From: Pseudomonas rustica
GTDB taxonomy: Bacteria; Pseudomonadota; Gammaproteobacteria; Pseudomonadales; Pseudomonadaceae
DNA: 64,000 nucleotides
Assembly (NCBI RefSeq): GCF_018336155.1
Contig: NZ_JAGYHF010000002.1
Span: forward strand, 310,001 to 374,000
Direction of reading: 5' to 3'
In this document: positions 17,313 to 26,124 of the stretch, one piece after another
Layout of the letters: each line of letters starts with the position of its first letter
Position numbering within the stretch: the stretch's first letter is position 1
The notes under the pieces: model-generated
Told to the model about the DNA's origin: nothing
The model's database searches: none
The model's input: the letters and a program-made list of their open reading frames with translations, nothing else
Translations under genes and position numbers: made by a program

Positions 17313-18218
17313 ATGAAACGATTTAGCTTGATTCTAAGCCTGATGCTGAGCAGCGCCCTGCTGTTCGCCGGCATCGCGCAAGCCGCTGACAAACCGGTGA
17401 TTCGCCTCGGCGCCCGGGTCTTCACCGAGCAAACCCTGCTCGCGGAAATCACCGCGCAATACCTGCGCAGTAAAGGCTACGACGCGCAGATCACTGGCGG
17501 TCTGGGCAGCAACCTCGCCCGCAGCGCTCACGAAAGCGGGCAACTGGATTTGCTCTGGGAGTACACCGGTGTGTCGCTGGTGGCTTACAACCATGTCACC
17601 GAGAAACTCGACAGCGCACAGTCCTACGCCCGGGTGAAAGAACTCGACGCCAAAAAAGGCCTGATCTGGCTGACGCCGTCGAAATTCAGCAACACCTACG
17701 CCCTCGCGCTGCCGAAAAAAGTGGCTGAGGAATATCCGCAGATCACCAACATCAGCCAGTTGAACGAGGTGCTGCGCGCTGAAGCCAAGACCAATCATCT
17801 GGTGGCGCTGGACACCGAGTTCGCCAACCGCTCCGACGGCCTGATCGGCATGGTCGACCTCTACGGCATGAACCTGACCCGCAAGAACATCCGCCAGATG
17901 GATGCCGGGCTGGTTTACACGGCGTTGCGCAACGGTCAGGTGTTCGCCGGTCTGGTCTACACCACCGACGGTCGCCTCAGCGCCTTTGGCCTGAAACTAC
18001 TGGAAGACGACAAACATTACTTCCCCGACTACACCGCCGCACCGGTAGTGCGCCAGGCAACACTGGACGCCAACCCGAAACTGGCCGAGCAACTCAAGCC
18101 GCTGGCCGAACTGTTCGACGACGAAACCATGCGCCAGCTCAACGCGCGGGTCGATGTCGATCATGAAAGCCCATCGTCCGTTGCCGCCGATTTCCTGCGC
18201 CAACATCCGCTGAATTAA
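17313..18218 (+). CDS. opuCC: Osmoprotectant-binding periplasmic protein (OpuCC/OsmX type)
   Basis: A 301-residue OpuAC-family binding protein with signal peptide MKRFSLILSLMLSSALLFAG cleaved near AQA. The mature start IRLGARVFTEQTLLAEI and the segment GSNLARSAHESGQLDLLWEYTG are typical of quaternary-ammonium binders; the latter ends in aromatic residues that help form the ligand cage. No lipobox, so it is a free periplasmic protein. AAGGA lies before the ATG, 21 bases after the permease stop. Confidence 0.9.
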   Translation: MKRFSLILSLMLSSALLFAGIAQAADKPVIRLGARVFTEQTLLAEITAQYLRSKGYDAQITGGLGSNLARSAHESGQLDLLWEYTGVSLVAYNHVTEKLDSAQSYARVKELDAKKGLIWLTPSKFSNTYALALPKKVAEEYPQITNISQLNEVLRAEAKTNHLVALDTEFANRSDGLIGMVDLYGMNLTRKNIRQMDAGLVYTALRNGQVFAGLVYTTDGRLSAFGLKLLEDDKHYFPDYTAAPVVRQATLDANPKLAEQLKPLAELFDDETMRQLNARVDVDHESPSSVAADFLRQHPLN

Positions 18219-18231
18219 AGGAGGAAAAGTC

Positions 18232-18885
18232 ATGGAATTCTTCAACGCCTTTTCCCATCTCGACTGGCAACAGGTGATGCACCTGACCTGGCAGCACATC
18301 ACCCTGGTCGGCATCGCTGTAACGTTGGCGATTGTCGTCGGCGTGCCGCTGGGCATTTTGATGACGCGCTTCCCGAGCCTCGCCGGCCCGCTGCAGGCCA
18401 GCGCCACGGTGCTGCTGACCGTGCCGTCGATTGCGCTGTTCGGTTTGCTGCTGCCGTTCTACTCGAAGTTCGGTCAGGGCCTCGGCCCGATGCCGGCGAT
18501 CACCGCCGTGTTCCTCTATTCACTGCTGCCGATCATGCGCAACACCTACCTCGCCCTCACCGGCGTCGAACCCGGCATACGTGAAGCCGCACGCGGCATC
18601 GGCATGACCTTCGGCCAGCGCCTGCGCATGGTCGAACTGCCAATCGCGGTGCCGGTCATCCTCGCCGGCGTGCGCACCGCCGTGGTGATGAACATCGGCG
18701 TGATGACCATCGCCGCGACCATCGGCGCCGGCGGTCTCGGTGTGTTGATCCTCGCGTCCATCAGCCGCAGTGACATGTCGATGCTGATCGTCGGCGCGCT
18801 GCTGGTCAGTCTTCTGGCCATTTTCGCTGACCTGTTTCTCCAATGGCTGCAACGCTCGTTGACTCCAAAAGGACTCCTCAAATGA
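18232..18885 (+). CDS. opuCB: Osmoprotectant ABC transporter permease (OpuC/OsmY type)
   Basis: A 217-residue permease with a perfect AAAGGAGG ribosome site. It has about five membrane segments and the EAA loop EAARGIGMTFGQRLRMVELP, nearly a copy of that in the 238-residue partner. Its stop overlaps the ATPase start (ATGA), which suggests coupled translation. It forms the membrane pore with the other permease. Confidence 0.9.
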   Translation: MEFFNAFSHLDWQQVMHLTWQHITLVGIAVTLAIVVGVPLGILMTRFPSLAGPLQASATVLLTVPSIALFGLLLPFYSKFGQGLGPMPAITAVFLYSLLPIMRNTYLALTGVEPGIREAARGIGMTFGQRLRMVELPIAVPVILAGVRTAVVMNIGVMTIAATIGAGGLGVLILASISRSDMSMLIVGALLVSLLAIFADLFLQWLQRSLTPKGLLK

Positions 18886-20039
18886 TCGAACTTCAAAACC
18901 TCAGCAAAACTTTCCAAAGCAACGGCAAAGACGTCAAAGCCGTGGATTCGGTGAGCCTGACCGTCAATGAAGGCGAGATCTGTGTGTTCCTCGGGCCATC
19001 GGGTTGCGGCAAAAGCACCACGCTGAAGATGATCAACCGCCTGATCAAACCGACCTCGGGCAAGATCCTTATTAATGGTGAAGACACCACCGATCTCGAC
19101 GAAGTGACCCTGCGTCGCAACATCGGTTACGTGATCCAGCAGATCGGTCTGTTCCCGAACATGACCATCGAAGAGAACATCGTTGTCGTGCCGAAACTGC
19201 TGGGCTGGGACAAACAGAAATGCCACGACCGCGCCCGCGAGTTGATGAGCATGATCAAGCTTGAGCCCAAGCAGTATCTGCATCGTTATCCGCGTGAATT
19301 GTCCGGTGGCCAGCAACAGCGCATCGGCGTGATCCGCGCACTGGCGGCGGATGCGCCGCTGCTGCTGATGGACGAGCCGTTCGGTGCGGTTGACCCGATC
19401 AACCGCGAGATGATCCAGAACGAATTCTTCGAGATGCAGCGCGCGCTGAACAAGACCGTGATCATGGTCAGCCACGACATCGACGAAGCGATCAAACTCG
19501 GCGACAAGATCGCGATTTTCCGCGCCGGCAAACTGCTGCAGATCGATCACCCGGACACGCTGCTCGCGCACCCGGCGGACGACTTTGTCAGCAACTTCGT
19601 CGGCCAGGACAGCACACTCAAGCGTCTGCTGTTGGTCAAAGCGGAAGATGCGGCGGACAACGCGCCATCGGTGAGCCCGGAAACGCCAGTGGCCGATGCG
19701 CTGGAATTGATGGACGAACATGACCGTCGCTACGTGGTGGTTACCTGCGCCGACAACAAGGCACTGGGCTATGTGCGTCGTCGTGATCTGCACCGTCAGA
19801 CCGGCACTTGCGCGCAGTTCCTGCGTGAATTCAACGCCACCGCCGCGTACGACGAGCATCTGCGCATCCTGTTGTCGCGCATGTACGAGTTCAACCGTTC
19901 GTGGCTGCCGGTGATGGACGCCGAGCGAGTGTTCCTCGGTGAGGTGACGCAGGAGTCGATTGCCGAGTATCTGAGCTCCGGCAAATCCCGCGGCGGCAAG
20001 ACCAGCATCGTCTCGCCAGCTGAGGCCGTAGTCGCCTGA
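18882..20039 (+). CDS. opuCA: Osmoprotectant ABC transporter ATPase with CBS domains
   Basis: A 385-residue ATP-binding subunit. AAGGA precedes the ATG at 18882, inside the end of the permease gene. Walker A GPSGCGKST, Q-loop VIQQIGLFPNMTI, signature LSGGQQQR, Walker B LLLMDEPFGAVD, H-loop VSHDIDEA. After about residue 255 comes a tandem CBS region (VADALELMDEHDRRYVVV, then LRILLSRMYEFNRSWLPVMD). In OpuA and OpuC systems this senses ionic strength and gates transport. It ends the operon. Confidence 0.93.
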   Translation: MIELQNLSKTFQSNGKDVKAVDSVSLTVNEGEICVFLGPSGCGKSTTLKMINRLIKPTSGKILINGEDTTDLDEVTLRRNIGYVIQQIGLFPNMTIEENIVVVPKLLGWDKQKCHDRARELMSMIKLEPKQYLHRYPRELSGGQQQRIGVIRALAADAPLLLMDEPFGAVDPINREMIQNEFFEMQRALNKTVIMVSHDIDEAIKLGDKIAIFRAGKLLQIDHPDTLLAHPADDFVSNFVGQDSTLKRLLLVKAEDAADNAPSVSPETPVADALELMDEHDRRYVVVTCADNKALGYVRRRDLHRQTGTCAQFLREFNATAAYDEHLRILLSRMYEFNRSWLPVMDAERVFLGEVTQESIAEYLSSGKSRGGKTSIVSPAEAVVA

Positions 20040-20062
20040 TGAATCGGTAAATACACAAAACC

Positions 20063-20154
20063 CTGTGAGAGCGAGCTTGCTCGCGAAAGCGCAAGATCAG
20101 TCAACAACGATGTCGACTGTGAAAAAGCCTTCGCGAGCAAACTCGCTCCCACAG
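20063..20154. repeat. REPIN, family 1
   Basis: CTGTGAGAGCGAGCTTGCTC and its inverse GAGCAAACTCGCTCCCACAG, directly after the ATPase gene. Confidence 0.85.
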
Positions 20155-20550
20155 GATCCGGGTGATTTTTTCTTCATTCGTCATGCGGAAATTAATCTCA
20201 ACACTGCATAACCGCACAGCCTGTCTAAAACGACCTGCGAAACAGCCAAATTCCCCCTCACACCCTCCCCTCGCCGCCAACGTCGCCGATGTTGCCGCCA
20301 TCACACTTATCCACGACTTCGCCGACATAATCCGCGAACGTGCAGGTATTTTTAACACTTCGAAATTCTCGGGGAACATCTGTCCGTCATCTCGGTCGGC
20401 TACAAAGAGTGATCAAAGCGACGCACGTCAGAAGCGTGCAAAAACGCGACATTTTTAGTTGATCTCAGGCCCCTCACGCCCTAAAGTTCGCGCCGAACGT
20501 CCATGCTGGAAACGATCCATCCGGCTCAAGTACTGACGACGAGACAGCAA
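20155..20550 (+). other. Long leader region before speC, no gene supported
   Basis: About 400 bases with mixed composition. Candidate ORFs on both strands lack ribosome sites and look like chance frames. The segment from about 20460 on leads into a terminator-like hairpin, so a short transcript may start here. Confidence 0.35.
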
Positions 20551-20581
20551 GGCCAAGGGCAAATCCGCCCGTGGCCTTTTT
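20551..20581 (+). terminator. Terminator-like hairpin in the speC leader
   Basis: GGCCAAGGGC pairs with GCCCGTGGCC (one mismatch) around AAATCC and is followed by five T. It lies 106 bases before the speC ATG and no gene upstream needs it, so it may attenuate speC or end a small RNA. Confidence 0.55.
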
Positions 20582-20686
20582 GCTTTCGGCGACATGCCTT
20601 GGGAAGTAGGCGAACCAAAGTGGGGATACGGAGGACGTTCATTTGCACCCATTGTTTAATTCAGTTTGCCAGTAGGAGTTCCCAGC

Positions 20687-21850
20687 ATGTCGATCAATGT
20701 CGAAGACTATTTCGCGCGCGCCACTTTTGACAAAATGAAGGCGTTTGCCGACAAACAGGAAACCCCGTTCGTGGTGATCGACACCGCGATGATCAGCCAG
20801 GCCTACGATGACCTGCGCGCCGGTTTCGAATTCGCCAAGGTCTACTACGCGGTCAAGGCCAACCCGGCCGTCGAGATCATCGACCTGCTCAAAGAGAAGG
20901 GTTCGAGCTTCGACATCGCCTCGATCTACGAGCTGGACAAAGTGATGGATCGCGGCGTCAGCGCCGACCGTATCAGCTACGGCAACACCATCAAGAAATC
21001 CAAGGACATCCGCTACTTCTACGAGAAGGGCGTGCGTCTGTTCTCCACCGACTCCGAAGCTGACCTGCGCAACATCGCCAAGGCTGCACCGGGCTCGAAA
21101 GTCTATGTGCGAATCCTCACCGAAGGCTCGACCACGGCTGACTGGCCACTGTCGCGCAAATTCGGCTGCCAGACCGACATGGCCATGGATCTGCTGATCC
21201 TCGCTCGCGACCTCGGCCTGGTGCCTTACGGCATCTCCTTCCACGTTGGTTCGCAGCAGCGCGACATCAGCGTCTGGGACGCAGCGATCGCCAAGGTCAA
21301 AGTGATCTTCGAGCGTCTGAAAGAAGAAGACGGCATTCACCTCAAGCTGATCAACATGGGCGGTGGCTTCCCGGCCAACTACATCACCCGCACCAACAGC
21401 CTGGAAACCTACGCCGAAGAAATCATCCGCTTCCTCAAGGAAGATTTTGGTGATGACCTGCCGGAAATCATTCTGGAGCCAGGCCGTTCGTTGATCGCCA
21501 ACGCCGGTATTCTGGTCAGCGAAGTGGTACTGGTCGCACGCAAGTCGCGAACGGCTGTTGAACGCTGGGTGTACACCGATGTGGGCAAGTTCTCCGGCCT
21601 GATCGAAACCATGGACGAAGCGATCAAGTTCCCGATCTGGACCGAGAAGAAAGGCGAGATGGAAGAAGTGGTCATCGCCGGCCCGACTTGCGACAGCGCC
21701 GACATCATGTACGAGAACTACAAGTACGGTCTGCCGCTGAACCTGGCGATTGGTGACCGGTTGTACTGGTTGTCGACTGGTGCTTACACCACCAGTTACA
21801 GCGCGGTTGAGTTCAACGGCTTTCCACCGCTGAAGTCGTATTACGTGTAA
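20687..21850 (+). CDS. speC: Ornithine/lysine decarboxylase (PLP, fold III)
   Basis: A 387-residue decarboxylase of the eukaryotic-type ODC family that makes putrescine (and, in related enzymes, cadaverine). TAGGAG precedes the ATG at 20687. The PLP lysine is K57 in VYYAVKANP; the glycine loop is GGGFP (225-229); the phosphate contact is EPGR; the active-site cysteine is C335 in GPTCDSAD. Length and motifs match the P. aeruginosa speC product. Single gene with a strong terminator after it. Substrate preference between ornithine and lysine cannot be read off. Confidence 0.92.
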   Translation: MSINVEDYFARATFDKMKAFADKQETPFVVIDTAMISQAYDDLRAGFEFAKVYYAVKANPAVEIIDLLKEKGSSFDIASIYELDKVMDRGVSADRISYGNTIKKSKDIRYFYEKGVRLFSTDSEADLRNIAKAAPGSKVYVRILTEGSTTADWPLSRKFGCQTDMAMDLLILARDLGLVPYGISFHVGSQQRDISVWDAAIAKVKVIFERLKEEDGIHLKLINMGGGFPANYITRTNSLETYAEEIIRFLKEDFGDDLPEIILEPGRSLIANAGILVSEVVLVARKSRTAVERWVYTDVGKFSGLIETMDEAIKFPIWTEKKGEMEEVVIAGPTCDSADIMYENYKYGLPLNLAIGDRLYWLSTGAYTTSYSAVEFNGFPPLKSYYV

Positions 21851-21863
21851 GCGTCTTACCCGT

Positions 21864-21903
21864 AACGCAAAAAGCCCATGACCTGTCATGGGCTTTTTGC
21901 GTT
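21864..21903. terminator. Bidirectional terminator between speC and the 297-residue gene
   Basis: AACGCAAAAAGCCCATGAC and its perfect inverse flank a 2-base loop. Both strands end in a five-T run. Its right arm overlaps the stop codon of the minus-strand gene at 21902. Confidence 0.9.
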
Positions 21904-22795
21904 ACAGCCGGGTCAATTTGCCCAGTTGGTCCGACATGCTTTGCACATCGTTCAACGGCCCCTTGAGCATCGGCAGCGCAGATTTCGCCCGCGCCATCGT
22001 CATCGCCGGATAATGGTTTCGAAGCATCTGTTGCGCTTCATCCAGCATGCACGACATCCGATGGCAGAAATCGCTGAGGTTGTTCGCCGCACTGGCAGCG
22101 CGTCGGCGCAGGTTGAACAGAAACTCGACATGTTCTTTGGACTGCGCGATTCGCTCCTCCTGCGAATACAACCGGTCTGGCTCATAAGTCGTGCCGGGCA
22201 GACCGATTTTACCCAGACTGTAATAGGCCTCGATCTTGGGGATCGGTTTATCGCACGTGCATATCGGCATCGTCAGGCACTCGATGAAACGCACGAAGAT
22301 GCCGTGGATCGACTCGGCCAGTCCGATCACCCGGGTTTTGAAATTGAGCACCATGCCCCGGTATTGCTCAAGCCGGCGATCCATTTCGCGCAGCACATCG
22401 ATGATGCTTTCGGCAGGTGTATTGCCCCAGGCAGGCGACCTCACCAGTGAAAAATGCCGCGGATCGATCGTGACGATCGTCTTTCGGCGATTGTCGGCCT
22501 TTGAAACGACTGCCTGAAACTCTTCGATAAAGGCAAAAATCTCACGCAACACCTGCGCAGAACGGCTGCCAAGCACCGGTGTGGCCACCTGTATCGCCCG
22601 CCAACACATTTCACTGGTTTGTGCAGCCTGCCTCAGGCTTTGAACATTCGGCGGCGGCACCATGATGTGCTTTTGCCGTTCGAAGATCCCGGTAAACTCG
22701 GTCATTTCCTGCAGGGCAGGGGGTAGATCCTGCAGAAACTTCACGTACTGCTTCAATGCAGCGAAGTTTTTTTCTGCCAGTAAATATTCAAGCAT
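21902..22795 (-). CDS. Unrecognised helical protein downstream of the fused toxin gene
   Basis: 297 residues, unknown family. AAGGAGAGG precedes the ATG at 22795. It appears mostly alpha-helical, with no signal peptide. A less polar segment, VIGLAESIHGIFVRFIECLTMPI, near residues 155-178 is followed by a loop with C-x-C-D-K-P and then two long charged helices (EERIAQSKEHVEFLFNLRRR; ARAKSALPMLKGPLNDVQSM). I see no convincing match to XaxA or XaxB by eye. It is 113 bases downstream of the fused XaxA-XaxB gene on the same strand and shares its terminator, so it is probably a third toxin component, an accessory factor or an immunity protein. Choosing among these is inference. Confidence 0.8.
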   Translation of the reverse strand: MLEYLLAEKNFAALKQYVKFLQDLPPALQEMTEFTGIFERQKHIMVPPPNVQSLRQAAQTSEMCWRAIQVATPVLGSRSAQVLREIFAFIEEFQAVVSKADNRRKTIVTIDPRHFSLVRSPAWGNTPAESIIDVLREMDRRLEQYRGMVLNFKTRVIGLAESIHGIFVRFIECLTMPICTCDKPIPKIEAYYSLGKIGLPGTTYEPDRLYSQEERIAQSKEHVEFLFNLRRRAASAANNLSDFCHRMSCMLDEAQQMLRNHYPAMTMARAKSALPMLKGPLNDVQSMSDQLGKLTRL

Positions 22796-22824
22796 CAGCC
22801 TCTCCTTAGTCTGATCGTACTTTC

Positions 22825-22854
22825 ATTGCCGATGGAACCGTGCCCATCGGCAAT
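22825..22854. repeat. Intercistronic hairpin within the toxin locus
   Basis: ATTGCCGATGG and CCATCGGCAAT form a perfect 11-bp stem with an 8-base loop. No T run follows on the minus strand, so it is more likely an RNA-stabilising or processing element than a terminator. Confidence 0.6.
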
Positions 22855-22908
22855 CCTGCGCCGGACTCTGATATCACACACAAATGCAGAGCACGCCTAC
22901 CGGCAGAC

Positions 22909-25176
22909 TCAGCGCTGCGGAACGGACAGCGGATTAAGGAAAGCGATAAACAGTGGCGCATGCTGTTTCAACGCGGCACTGAGTGCATCACAGTCGTCCG
23001 ACACTTCGACATCGATTGCATCGCGCAACTGCTCAAAAGCATTCACGGCAGGACGGTAGGTGGCGGCATATTCGGCGCGACAGTCTTCCATGGCGTGAAT
23101 GGCCTTCAGGTAAGTGACCTTGCCTTGCGAATCACGGATACCCGCGCGCGCGCGTTCAATCTCGGCCTGCACGCCATCGATTTTCAGCTTCAGCTTGTCG
23201 CTCTCACGCACCATGTCCAGGAAGCGCACAGACTCACGAATGCCAATAAGGGTTCGCTTCAGTTGGTCGATGGCCGCCATCACCAGTTTGATTTCCGGCG
23301 GAGCCAGGCCAAGTTCGGTGATCTTGGCGATGGTCAGCTCAACGTCCTTGCCCAGATTCTCGATACCGCTTTTTTCCAGCAGATTGACCCCGTTAATGAT
23401 GACCTTTCGATCAGTCGCAAGCTCTGCAAGTTTGCTGTCCAGCTGTGCAATTTCTGCATCGGCCACGAGCGCGTCGCGCTGGAAATCGGCGATGTAAGCC
23501 TGCGTCAGACGCATATCAAACCGTGCATCAATATTGCGCAAGGCGTTACGCACCAGAGTTGCCTGCTTGGTCATGGCAGAGGAAATCGAACGCAAAATGT
23601 CCTTGCGCTCATCGTCGATTTCTTCAATGACCTCAGGATCGGTTTCTTTCAACCGATCCTTCTCGTTGCGGGCGAGACGTCGCAGGCAGTTTTGCAGATC
23701 ATTCACTCCGGTCTGGGCCGAATCCTGCAATTGGTTTTGGCATTGCCCCATGCCACTCACAGTGCGCTTGAAGCGGTCAAACAGATCAGGCAGGTAACCC
23801 AGTTTAGTCTTCAAGACTTCTGCCTGAGTGCGAGCTTCACGCATCTGTTCGACAGTGGAGGCCAAAGTGGCCATGTCCACAGGCAGATAGCTCACTGTCG
23901 CGCTGAGACTGATCACACGCGAGGTTCGCGTGCTGAACGAATAGTTGCGCTCGTATTCTTCATCGGCCTCTTTGAAGACCTCAATAAGCTTGTCCGAGTC
24001 GGTCTCGATGGCTTTCCATGGCAGCACGACTTCTTCGAACTCGGTACCGAAAACCCGCAGGCTCAAGGCGTCGTTGACGCGGCCCATCGCAGCGACCGAG
24101 TTGGAAATGTGCAGGTAGAGGCTTTTCCAGACATGCATCAGGTTCTGCGTGGCGATGTCGGCATCGATGGCTACGATCATCAGACTTTGCAGGTCATGTT
24201 TGACGCGGGCAAGGGAACCGAGTGTCTGGTTCTTGCTCGCCAACACCTGGATATCCCGTTCCTGTTCGGCATACAACGCTTTGCGTGCCGCACGAATATT
24301 TTCCGCCTCCACCCCCATGTAGATAGCCATGGCCAGGCCCACGATGTTCATCCCGGCGGCAGACTTCAATGCCTCCTGAACAGCGGCCTTGTATTCAGTG
24401 TTTTTGATATCGATTTCTTTGGCACGATTATCGATGTCATTCTTCAATACTTTGATATCTGCAGCCAACGAACTGCTGTCGATCAAACCGACCCTGAGTT
24501 TGATATTGGGCAGAACATGCTCGCGCAGATCATAACCAAACAGGTCCAGGTCATTCTTGATGGCTTGCACATCGCTGAGGTTTTTATTGATCCGCTCGAA
24601 TATTCGCTGCAGGTAGTAACCCAACGTCGCGACGGTATCCGGATCAACTTCAATATCCGGAAACTTGTCACCCAATTCAATTTCGAGTGTTTTAAGCTGG
24701 GCAAGTGTTTTAATCTTGTTTTTCTTGAGGAACGCGACCGAATCATCGTCGCTCAAGACTTCCTGAATCGCCTTGCCATAATTGAGCATGCTGCTGGCAA
24801 AGCTCTTCAGCCCCTGCCCGGTCATCATGATGCGTTCACGCAGCGGCGACCAGCGTCTTGCGTGGTTGCGGGTGTTTACAAAGGTCGAGAGGAAATCTGT
24901 CGGATTTAACCCTGGGCCGCCGTTCTGCCCTGCGCCATAGCGCAGATAATCTTCGACATCCTTCAGGGTATGCGGCAGCGCCAGGCCGGCTGCTTCATAT
25001 TTACGCAAATCAATGATCTGTTTTTTAGTGAGGAGCAACCCTCTGTCGCGTACTACATCATCGCCATCCGACGTCGATGCGTCACTTAGTAACTTTGGCG
25101 CCGCTGCCGCCACCTGCATAACTTGTTCAGGCGAGGCATTATTCAGGGCATCGCCCCATAAGCTGGAAGAAGACAT
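22909..25176 (-). CDS. Fused XaxA-XaxB (YaxA-YaxB)-like alpha-pore-forming toxin
   Basis: A 755-residue cytosolic-type protein without a signal peptide. The ATG at 25176 is preceded by AAAGGA. Residues 1 to about 413 resemble XaxA/YaxA: LTKKQIIDLRKYEAAGLALP, a long coiled coil, a hydrophobic foot (residues 268-292, around AAGMNIVGLAMAIYMG), and the closing VLPWKAIETDSDKLIEVFKE. Residues from about 415 to 745 resemble XaxB/YaxB: VSYLPVDMATL, DPEVIEEIDDERKDILRS, LEKSGIENLGKD and LGLAPPEIKLVMAAIDQLKR. The known toxins are two separate proteins of roughly 410 and 340 residues that assemble as heterodimers into a membrane pore; here both halves lie in one unbroken frame. The homology is from remembered sequences, not a search. 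The locus is less G+C-rich than its neighbours. Confidence 0.82.
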   Translation of the reverse strand: MSSSSLWGDALNNASPEQVMQVAAAAPKLLSDASTSDGDDVVRDRGLLLTKKQIIDLRKYEAAGLALPHTLKDVEDYLRYGAGQNGGPGLNPTDFLSTFVNTRNHARRWSPLRERIMMTGQGLKSFASSMLNYGKAIQEVLSDDDSVAFLKKNKIKTLAQLKTLEIELGDKFPDIEVDPDTVATLGYYLQRIFERINKNLSDVQAIKNDLDLFGYDLREHVLPNIKLRVGLIDSSSLAADIKVLKNDIDNRAKEIDIKNTEYKAAVQEALKSAAGMNIVGLAMAIYMGVEAENIRAARKALYAEQERDIQVLASKNQTLGSLARVKHDLQSLMIVAIDADIATQNLMHVWKSLYLHISNSVAAMGRVNDALSLRVFGTEFEEVVLPWKAIETDSDKLIEVFKEADEEYERNYSFSTRTSRVISLSATVSYLPVDMATLASTVEQMREARTQAEVLKTKLGYLPDLFDRFKRTVSGMGQCQNQLQDSAQTGVNDLQNCLRRLARNEKDRLKETDPEVIEEIDDERKDILRSISSAMTKQATLVRNALRNIDARFDMRLTQAYIADFQRDALVADAEIAQLDSKLAELATDRKVIINGVNLLEKSGIENLGKDVELTIAKITELGLAPPEIKLVMAAIDQLKRTLIGIRESVRFLDMVRESDKLKLKIDGVQAEIERARAGIRDSQGKVTYLKAIHAMEDCRAEYAATYRPAVNAFEQLRDAIDVEVSDDCDALSAALKQHAPLFIAFLNPLSVPQR

Positions 25177-25371
25177 GATCATTCCTTTAATCAGTTTTAA
25201 GTCAAGTAAAATCAAAAACAATTCAGAACCCGTAAGAACTTAAACTTGCCAGACAGACTTAAACATAAAAGCCGCACTTAAAAAAAGCGTTTCATGCCTT
25301 CAATATATTTATAAAGAATACTAACAACTGGACATACGACTCGATACTTGCGAACAGCGCCTTGAACTCAA

Positions 25372-26124
25372 CTAGACGCTGATGTGCCCTGCGCGCTCTT
25401 TATACTCTTGAGCCAATGCCTGAATGGCCGTGTGTGCTGCGCTCTCCAAAGTCTGGGCAGCCACGCCGAGAAACGCAGCATGCCCCCCGAACATTGCCTT
25501 GCGGTACCAGCCTGACGCCTCTTCAATCTGTGAGCGCTCGGCCAGCACGCTGGCATAACTGAACTGGCCACGGAAGTCGCCGGCCTGCGCCGAGCAGCGA
25601 TACCAGTCGAAGGCTGCGGCAGGGTCCGCGCGACAATGGCGTCCCTCTTCAAGATAACGCCCGAGCAGGTTCATCGACTTGGCGTGTCCGGACTCGGCGG
25701 CCTGGCGATAAAGCGCCAATGCTTGCGGCTGATCGACCGCCACGCCGCGCCCGGTCGCCAATAGATTTGCCAGGTTGTACATCGCCCAATCCAGGCCTGC
25801 CTGCGCCGCGACTCGATAATGCTGCGCGGCAACCCCGGCATCGGCGGCACACCCCCAGCCATGCTCATGACAACGCCCGAGCATGTTGCGCGCCATCAGG
25901 TGCCCGCGTCCGGCGGCGATGCCGAACCAGCGCAGCGCCAGCGCTTGATCCTTGGCGATGCCTTGGCCGTCCAGAAGAATCTGCCCGAGCAACGCCTGCG
26001 CTTCAACCTCGCCCTCGCCCGCTGCCAGCAAAATGGCTTGGGCCGCACGGGCCGGACTTTCAGTGAGCATGGCGCTGAGTTGTTCGCCGTTGAGGACTTC
26101 CTCGCGACGCAATAGAAAACTCAT
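25372..26124 (-). CDS. Sel1-repeat (TPR-like) protein
   Basis: A 250-residue protein built of Sel1-like repeats of about 36 residues, for example [55 protein letters not shown] and [15 protein letters not shown]. Such solenoids mediate protein contacts. There is no signal peptide. Its ATG overlaps the stop of piuC (ATGA), so the two are translationally coupled. The same neighbour is known beside piuC in P. aeruginosa (PA4516). Its exact role in iron handling is unknown. Confidence 0.88.
   Translation of the reverse strand: MSFLLRREEVLNGEQLSAMLTESPARAAQAILLAAGEGEVEAQALLGQILLDGQGIAKDQALALRWFGIAAGRGHLMARNMLGRCHEHGWGCAADAGVAAQHYRVAAQAGLDWAMYNLANLLATGRGVAVDQPQALALYRQAAESGHAKSMNLLGRYLEEGRHCRADPAAAFDWYRCSAQAGDFRGQFSYASVLAERSQIEEASGWYRKAMFGGHAAFLGVAAQTLESAAHTAIQALAQEYKERAGHISV

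Noticed and set aside
20101..20379. Minus-strand 92-codon frame after the osmoprotectant operon
   Set aside because: It runs into the REPIN, has no ribosome site and shows no family pattern.
22825..22854. Hairpin read as terminator of the fused toxin gene
   Set aside because: No T run follows on the minus strand, so it does not meet the form of an intrinsic terminator.
22840..24909. Plus-strand 689-codon open frame opposite the toxin gene
   Set aside because: It is the mirror of the minus-strand coding frame, has no ribosome site and reads as low-quality H/Q/F-rich protein.
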